DNA from: Oscillospiraceae bacterium
GTDB taxonomy: Bacteria > Bacillota > Clostridia > Oscillospirales > Oscillospiraceae
Assembly (NCBI GenBank): GCA_009785655.1
Contig: WQVW01000089.1
Span: forward strand, 1 to 6,853
Length of the DNA stretch: 6,853 nucleotides
Reading direction: 5' to 3'
The notes under the pieces are model-generated. The model saw nothing but the letters and a program-made list of their open reading frames with translations, was not told where the DNA came from and did not search any database. A program made the position numbers and the translations under genes. This document shows positions 1-3,950 of the stretch, piece by piece (position 1 is the first letter of the stretch; each line of letters starts with the position of its first letter).

Positions 1-947
1 AAATGCTGTGCAAATGCGACAAGATTTCCAAAAGTCAAATCTGTTTCAACATAGTTAAGAAAAATGCGGATAATGTCCGTGTAACCTATAGAGTCACTGC
101 GTTCCAGAATCTGTTGTGCGGCAGTCTCTAAAAAGTTCTGTTGAGTCCCAATTCTGCCGATATCTCCACTTGCAAATCCCCTGAACCTCACAATGTCCAG
201 GGCTTCCCTGCCATTCAGCCGTTGAAGTCCCGGTGAATAGACGCGGGCAAACTCTTCATGACTCATTCTGACAGGTATGTTGAATTCCACACCATCGATA
301 GCATCTACAAGTCTGATAAAAGCCCTGGTATCTACAAGCAGATAGAAGTCTACCGGAAACCCAAGGAGATTGGCAAAATAATCAATGGTGGAGTCCATGA
401 CCATTTCATGGCGAAGTTCCGGATCTGTTTCTCCACGATGCCTGTGTCTCATATTTGCATATATCGAATTTGCTTTTCGTACTGACCAGTTGACATTGAC
501 CAGCGTATCGCGCGGGATACTTACCACATTCATCGTATAGTTCGTCGTGTCGAAACTAACGACCATGATTACATCGGTCAGCACATCACCTAAATCGGTT
601 CCCAGAACCAAAAATGTATATTTTTTCAAATTACTGTCGGGATTATCGAGCAGCGGATCTGCATTGTCCTCACCATAGGGGTCACTTGGATTAACGGAGT
701 TTGAAGCCCCTGGAGAACGAGGGGCATTCCGTCGCCCTGCACTGACGTCAGGCAATATGACCTCTGTCTGCCACCAATATGCGAAGAAAACCGCGCCAGC
801 AGTGAATATAAGCAGAATTAACGCAATGACGATCCGTAGAACCTTGCGTTTTTTTCTTTTCACAGGTTTGTTTGGCATGTGGGTTTCGCGTTTGGCAACG
901 TTATTGCTCAAATGCCGCCCGCCTTTTTTTCCACCGAATAATTTCAT
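1..947 (-). CDS. LCP (LytR-CpsA-Psr) family cell-wall glycopolymer ligase, 3' end missing
   Basis: Translating back from ATG at 947 gives 315 residues with no stop before the left edge, so the C-terminus is missing. Residues 1-37 are a basic cytoplasmic tail (KRKKRK at 30-35). Residues 38-59 form one membrane segment, followed by a Pro/Asn/Asp/Ser-rich linker to about 108 and then the extracellular LCP domain. Family landmarks are GTD (116-118), TDVIMVVSFD (124-133), SIPRDT (143-148), DAIDGVEF (215-222), LNGREAL (244-250), VRFR (253-256) and GDIGR (261-265). LCP proteins transfer undecaprenyl-pyrophosphate-linked polymers such as teichoic acid or capsule onto peptidoglycan at the outer membrane face. 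Two arginines usual in the family look replaced (Leu123, Thr268). The gene lies 25 bases after nadD-yqeK, a common Gram-positive neighbourhood. Arginine codons AGA/AGG are used more than in its neighbours. Family assignment is firm; the polymer substrate is unknown. Confidence 0.95.
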   Translation of the reverse strand, partial: MKLFGGKKGGRHLSNNVAKRETHMPNKPVKRKKRKVLRIVIALILLIFTAGAVFFAYWWQTEVILPDVSAGRRNAPRSPGASNSVNPSDPYGEDNADPLLDNPDSNLKKYTFLVLGTDLGDVLTDVIMVVSFDTTNYTMNVVSIPRDTLVNVNWSVRKANSIYANMRHRHRGETDPELRHEMVMDSTIDYFANLLGFPVDFYLLVDTRAFIRLVDAIDGVEFNIPVRMSHEEFARVYSPGLQRLNGREALDIVRFRGFASGDIGRIGTQQNFLETAAQQILERSDSIGYTDIIRIFLNYVETDLTFGNLVAFAQH

Positions 948-954
948 ATCTTAG

Positions 955-960
955 CCCTTT
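955..960 (-). promoter_or_regulatory. Shine-Dalgarno site of the LCP gene
   Basis: Read on the minus strand, AAAGGG sits 7 bases before the ATG at 947. This spacing supports that start over the in-frame ATG at codon 24, which would remove most of the basic tail. The site lies in the 25-base gap after the nadD-yqeK stop, the longest intergenic gap in the window. Confidence 0.75.
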
Positions 961-972
961 CTCTGTGCGTTG

Positions 973-2145
973 TCAATGCTGATGATTCTGATTATCGCGC
1001 AAATCATTCAGCGCGTCAAATGTCGTTTGGTTCGGAGTTATTCCGCGGGACTCCATATCTTGGATGCTCAGTTCAAGCCCCATTTCCATTGCTTTGTCAA
1101 GATCTTCATAAGCCAGTGAACGCAAAGTATCTACACCATCGAAATCTCTTGTCGGCTCAATATAATCGGCGAGATAGATCACTTTTTCTAGCGCCGACAT
1201 ATTTGCCCGGCCAGTTGTGTGCCATAAAATTGCGTCCGCCACTGTATCTGATACGCCGAATTCAGCGTACGCCAATGCTGCGCCGGATTTTGCATGAAGC
1301 AATTTTTCCTCGCCTTTCGCAGTGCCGGACGGGACTCCATATTTTTCAAGAAGCATTACATGCGCCTCTGGTTTAAGCTGTTTTGTGATATCGTGCAGAA
1401 TCGCCGCCTCACGCGCGTCATCTGCGTCAACGTTCCAGCGCGCGGCCAGGCGAAGCGCTTCCGCTTCACAGCCGGCAACATGCGGAATCCTGCTTTGTTT
1501 CAACATTGAATAGGCGCGGCTCCGCAGCCAATGCCAATCAGGCTTCGCGCCGTAAAGCCGGTTTTTTATTATATATGCATAATTTGTATCATTGATATAT
1601 TTAAATCCCTCACGTTTTGGAAGCAAGTCCCGCAACTGTGATGAAGAAATTTCAATAACATTATTTGTTACCGTTTCAGTATGGACGTTAAACCGCTTCT
1701 GTATACTCCGCGCATATGCTGTGATGTCTGTCAAATCATCCGGCCCGCGCGAAAAAACGGCCGGAATGGCTGTTTTAAGCAAAGTGTCACTATCTTGCCA
1801 CGCATCAAGGGTCAAATACATATCTGTGCCGATTAAAAGGAAAAGTTCAGCGTTTGGATAGGCTTCGTGTATCGCTTCAATTGTATCAACAGTATAGCTC
1901 ACGCCTGGTTTCATGGCTTCGATATCTGATACAATTGCCGATTCTAATTCCGCAAATGCCGTGCGTGTCATATGTATCCGCATATCGGCGGGCGGCGTAT
2001 CATTGGGCAGCGATTTGTGCGGAGGGATGCCTGATGGAACCACAATCAGCGTGTCCAGTCCAAGCTGGCGCACGGCCGCCTTTGCGGAATCCACATGCCC
2101 GATATGCGGCGGATTAAAAGTACCGCCGAAGATACCAACCCTCAC
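973..2145 (-). CDS. nadD: Fused nicotinate-nucleotide adenylyltransferase (NadD) and YqeK-type HD-domain Ap4A hydrolase
   Basis: The 390-residue protein joins two enzymes that are usually separate. Residues 1-197 are NadD, which makes nicotinate adenine dinucleotide from NaMN and ATP in NAD synthesis. They carry the nucleotidyltransferase motif GGTFNPPHIGH (7-17) and ISSSQLR (166-172, family form close to iSSTxIR). After a linker of under ten residues, about 205-370 match YqeK, an HD-superfamily hydrolase that splits Ap4A symmetrically in B. subtilis. Likely metal ligands are His222, His251-Asp252, His284, His309 and Asp327, within PHV, LLHDITK-like ILHDITK, LLHAKSG, LWHTTG and YLADYIEPTR. 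No internal stop or frame change separates the halves. The start is GTG with TAG directly before it in frame, so no earlier start is possible, and the GGTF motif begins only six residues later. The gene follows yhbY by 8 bases. Both active sites look intact, so I expect a bifunctional protein. Both domain assignments are secure. Confidence 0.96.
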   Translation of the reverse strand: MRVGIFGGTFNPPHIGHVDSAKAAVRQLGLDTLIVVPSGIPPHKSLPNDTPPADMRIHMTRTAFAELESAIVSDIEAMKPGVSYTVDTIEAIHEAYPNAELFLLIGTDMYLTLDAWQDSDTLLKTAIPAVFSRGPDDLTDITAYARSIQKRFNVHTETVTNNVIEISSSQLRDLLPKREGFKYINDTNYAYIIKNRLYGAKPDWHWLRSRAYSMLKQSRIPHVAGCEAEALRLAARWNVDADDAREAAILHDITKQLKPEAHVMLLEKYGVPSGTAKGEEKLLHAKSGAALAYAEFGVSDTVADAILWHTTGRANMSALEKVIYLADYIEPTRDFDGVDTLRSLAYEDLDKAMEMGLELSIQDMESRGITPNQTTFDALNDLRDNQNHQH

Positions 2146-2153
2146 CTAAATCA

Positions 2154-2459
2154 CTAACCTTTAACTAATTTTATGCGTTTCTCTTTCGGGATTTCCCTGT
2201 TCTGTTTATAAAGCACAAACCGCGAACCGATAACCTGCACCGGTTCCGCGAGGCATTCACGGCTGAGCGTATCCGCCGCCTCTTGCGCGGTGAGGCCGGA
2301 TGCCTCTAAAACCCTGCCCTTAATAAGCTCCCGCGCTTTCAATGCGCCGGATGCCTGAGTAATCACATTTTCAGTGATACCACCCTTGCCTATCTGGACG
2401 ATGGTGTCTATTGGATTTGCCATCGCGCGCAACTGCGCACGCTGTTTACTATTTATCAT
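2154..2459 (-). CDS. yhbY: YhbY-family (CRM domain) RNA-binding protein, ribosome assembly
   Basis: This is a 101-residue protein and the whole chain is one CRM domain, the usual length for bacterial YhbY. Recognisable parts are SKQRAQLRAMA (4-14), IVQIGKGGI (20-28, holding the conserved GxxG-type loop), ALKARELIKGRVL (39-51) and VQVIGSRFVLYKQ near the C-terminus. YhbY binds pre-50S ribosomal particles in E. coli and is thought to assist large-subunit assembly in the cytoplasm. The frame stays open to 2507, but the extra 16 residues do not resemble the family and would overlap rdgB far more, and the ATG at 2459 has its own ribosome site. The gene overlaps the end of rdgB by 11 bases and is followed 8 bases later by nadD-yqeK. 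The yhbY-nadD-yqeK order is common in Firmicutes. Confidence 0.95.
   Translation of the reverse strand: MINSKQRAQLRAMANPIDTIVQIGKGGITENVITQASGALKARELIKGRVLEASGLTAQEAADTLSRECLAEPVQVIGSRFVLYKQNREIPKEKRIKLVKG
2158..2162 (-). promoter_or_regulatory. Weak, distant Shine-Dalgarno-like site of nadD-yqeK
   Basis: Read on the minus strand, AAAGG overlaps the last codons of yhbY and lies 12 bases before the GTG start, farther than usual. With the stop codon TAG directly before GTG and the yhbY stop 8 bases upstream, translation may depend partly on ribosomes finishing yhbY. This coupling is inferred. Confidence 0.4.
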
Positions 2460-3045
2460 ATTTACCTCTTTTTTCAAGTAGTGAAACAAACGCTCTGAGC
2501 GCCGCACCCCTATGTGAAACCGCGTTTTTCTCCTCCGGTGACAGTTCGGCCATGCTTTTACCCGTGCCTTTCACCAGAAACACCGGGTCGTATCCGAAGC
2601 CGCCGGAGCCTCGTGGTGCGTGCAGAATCTCGCCATGGCACTCGCCTTCTGCCGATATAATTTCGCCGTCCGGGGAAGTACATACGATAGTACTGACGAA
2701 TTTAGCGTCTCTTTGTTCCATATTTTCCATTTTTTTCAGTAGATACGCGTATCTTTCGCTGTCGCTTAACGCCTCACCGCCGAAGCTGCTGGAGTATACA
2801 CCTGGCTCACCGCCCAGCGCGTCTACCATCAATCCGGAGTCATCGGCAATCGCCGGCAGGCCGGAAGCGGCGCAGACGGCCTGGGCTTTCAGCAGCGCGT
2901 TTTCCATGAAAGTTGTGCCGATCTCTTCAACTTCCAGGGCGAGCCCAACTTCAGCTTGGGACACGCCTTCAATGGAGCGTGCCGCCAAAATCTCGCGCAT
3001 TTCACTTATTTTGCCTTTATTGGCGGTTGCAAGTACAAATTTCAT
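2449..3045 (-). CDS. rdgB: RdgB/HAM1-family dITP/XTP pyrophosphatase
   Basis: This 198-residue protein has the normal family length. It hydrolyses dITP, XTP and ITP to monophosphates plus pyrophosphate in the cytoplasm, keeping deaminated purines out of DNA and RNA. Diagnostic motifs are LATANKGKISEM (5-16), the acidic metal and catalytic site ADDSGL (67-72), LGGEPGVYS (77-85), GFGYDPVF (149-156), KSMAELSPEEKN (163-174) and SHRG (177-180), which contacts the purine base. The segment after GVYS is SSFGG where most bacterial members have a form near ARYAG; the family varies here, so activity is not in doubt. The ATG start shares ATGA with the ftsY stop (4-base overlap) and has GGAGG 10 bases upstream. 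The stop overlaps the yhbY start by 11 bases. Confidence 0.97.
   Translation of the reverse strand: MKFVLATANKGKISEMREILAARSIEGVSQAEVGLALEVEEIGTTFMENALLKAQAVCAASGLPAIADDSGLMVDALGGEPGVYSSSFGGEALSDSERYAYLLKKMENMEQRDAKFVSTIVCTSPDGEIISAEGECHGEILHAPRGSGGFGYDPVFLVKGTGKSMAELSPEEKNAVSHRGAALRAFVSLLEKRGKYDK
2464..2469 (-). promoter_or_regulatory. Shine-Dalgarno site of yhbY, inside rdgB
   Basis: Read on the minus strand, AGAGGT lies 4 bases before the ATG at 2459. The spacing is slightly short, but the match is good and selects this start over the upstream in-frame codon at 2507. The site is embedded in the last codons of rdgB. Confidence 0.7.
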
Positions 3046-3950
3046 TCCAGTATTGCCTCCGTGAATTCCCGGCCGTTGAACGCTATCAAATCTTCGGCCT
3101 TTTCGCCCACACCGATAAGTTTTACAGGAACCTGCAATTTGTCGGCAATCGCGAAAACGATGCCGCCTTTCGCCGTGCCGTCGAGTTTGGTCAGCACCAC
3201 ACCGGTGATCGCCGCGGATTCTTTAAATTGCCGGGCTTGAATAAGCCCATTCTGCCCGGTTGTTGCGTCCAGCACCAACAGCGTTTCTCTATCAGCACCG
3301 GGGAGTTCTTTATCTATAATCCGGCTGATTTTGTTGAGTTCGTTCATTAGATTCGACTTGTTGTGCAGCCGCCCCGCCGTGTCGCAGATGACAACATCAA
3401 TCCCGCGCGCTTTGGCGGCGTTCAGTCCGTCGAATATAACCGATGCAGGATCCGCCCCCTCATCACGCCGGACGATATCAGCCCCGGTGCGTTCTGCCCA
3501 GACGGAGAGCTGCTCCCCCGCCGCCGCGCGGAACGTATCCCCGGCGCACAGCAGCACTTTTTTACCCTCGGCCTTGAACTTCATTGCGAGTTTGCCGATG
3601 GTTGTCGTCTTCCCGACTCCGTTCACGCCGATGACAAGAATCACCGATGGCGTTGTATCAAGCGCGAGCCTGCCATCGCCGACATCAAGGAGTGCTGTTA
3701 AAATATCACGCAATGCGTTTTTGATCTCATCCGCGTTTTTCAGGCCGTTTTGGCGCACTGTCTCACGCAGTTTTTCAACCGCGTCACAGGCTGTTTCCAC
3801 GCCGAGGTCTGCGAGTATCAGCGTCTCTTCGAGCTCTTCAAAAAACTCGTCATTTGCGCCGGTAAACGCGCTGAACATCCCGCCCAGCTGCGCTGTTACG
3901 TTTTTAGAGGTTTTGGATAACCCCTCTTTAATCTTGCTGATAAATCCCAA
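3042..3950 (-). CDS. ftsY: Signal recognition particle receptor FtsY (SRP GTPase)
   Basis: This 302-residue SRP receptor docks Ffh-bound ribosomes at the membrane so that membrane proteins reach SecYEG. The chain is essentially the NG domain: a helical N region (about 1-95) and a GTPase G domain. GTPase motifs are GVNGVGKT (108-115, P-loop), DTFRAAA (138-144), DTAGR (190-194), TKLDGTAKGG (254-263) and GVGEKAEDL (280-288). The long acidic A domain of E. coli FtsY is absent, as in many Gram-positive proteins. The short start MGFISKIKEGLSK looks amphipathic and may contact lipid. The start is TTG, set directly after the smc TAA stop, with GGGAGGA 7 bases upstream. The conserved opening residues make this start more likely than any later codon. 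In B. subtilis ftsY also follows smc, but ylxM-ffh come next; here rdgB does. Confidence 0.98.
   Translation of the reverse strand: MGFISKIKEGLSKTSKNVTAQLGGMFSAFTGANDEFFEELEETLILADLGVETACDAVEKLRETVRQNGLKNADEIKNALRDILTALLDVGDGRLALDTTPSVILVIGVNGVGKTTTIGKLAMKFKAEGKKVLLCAGDTFRAAAGEQLSVWAERTGADIVRRDEGADPASVIFDGLNAAKARGIDVVICDTAGRLHNKSNLMNELNKISRIIDKELPGADRETLLVLDATTGQNGLIQARQFKESAAITGVVLTKLDGTAKGGIVFAIADKLQVPVKLIGVGEKAEDLIAFNGREFTEAILE
3056..3060 (-). promoter_or_regulatory. Shine-Dalgarno site of rdgB, inside ftsY
   Basis: Read on the minus strand, GGAGG lies 10 bases before the rdgB ATG and within the last codons of ftsY. Combined with the ATGA stop/start overlap, it suggests translational coupling of rdgB to ftsY. 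Confidence 0.7.

Noticed and set aside
258..954. Plus-strand open frames at 258-485 and 757-954
   Set aside because: Both lie opposite the LCP gene, whose motifs run through the same region on the minus strand, and neither shows a recognisable domain.
948..972. Possible promoter or terminator in the 25-base gap before the LCP gene
   Set aside because: The gap is too short for a promoter, has no hairpin followed by a T run, and is accounted for by a ribosome site.
42..1506. Shared 11-base word TGTTTCAACAT at about 42-52 and 1496-1506
   Set aside because: An 11-base match is expected by chance in a window this size, both copies are in coding sequence, and there is no third copy or spacing pattern.
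1020..2149. Several plus-strand open frames of 60-120 codons opposite nadD-yqeK
   Set aside because: The minus-strand fusion is supported by conserved active-site motifs over its full length, and these frames have no recognisable content.
2460..2507. Longer N-terminus for yhbY starting at 2507
   Set aside because: The added 16 residues do not resemble the family and would overlap rdgB by 59 bases; the ATG at 2459 has its own ribosome site and gives the standard length.
2411..3064. Plus-strand open frame of 217 codons opposite rdgB and yhbY
   Set aside because: It is antisense to two secure genes, its translation is low-complexity Ser/Ala/Pro-rich, and it shows no recognisable domain.
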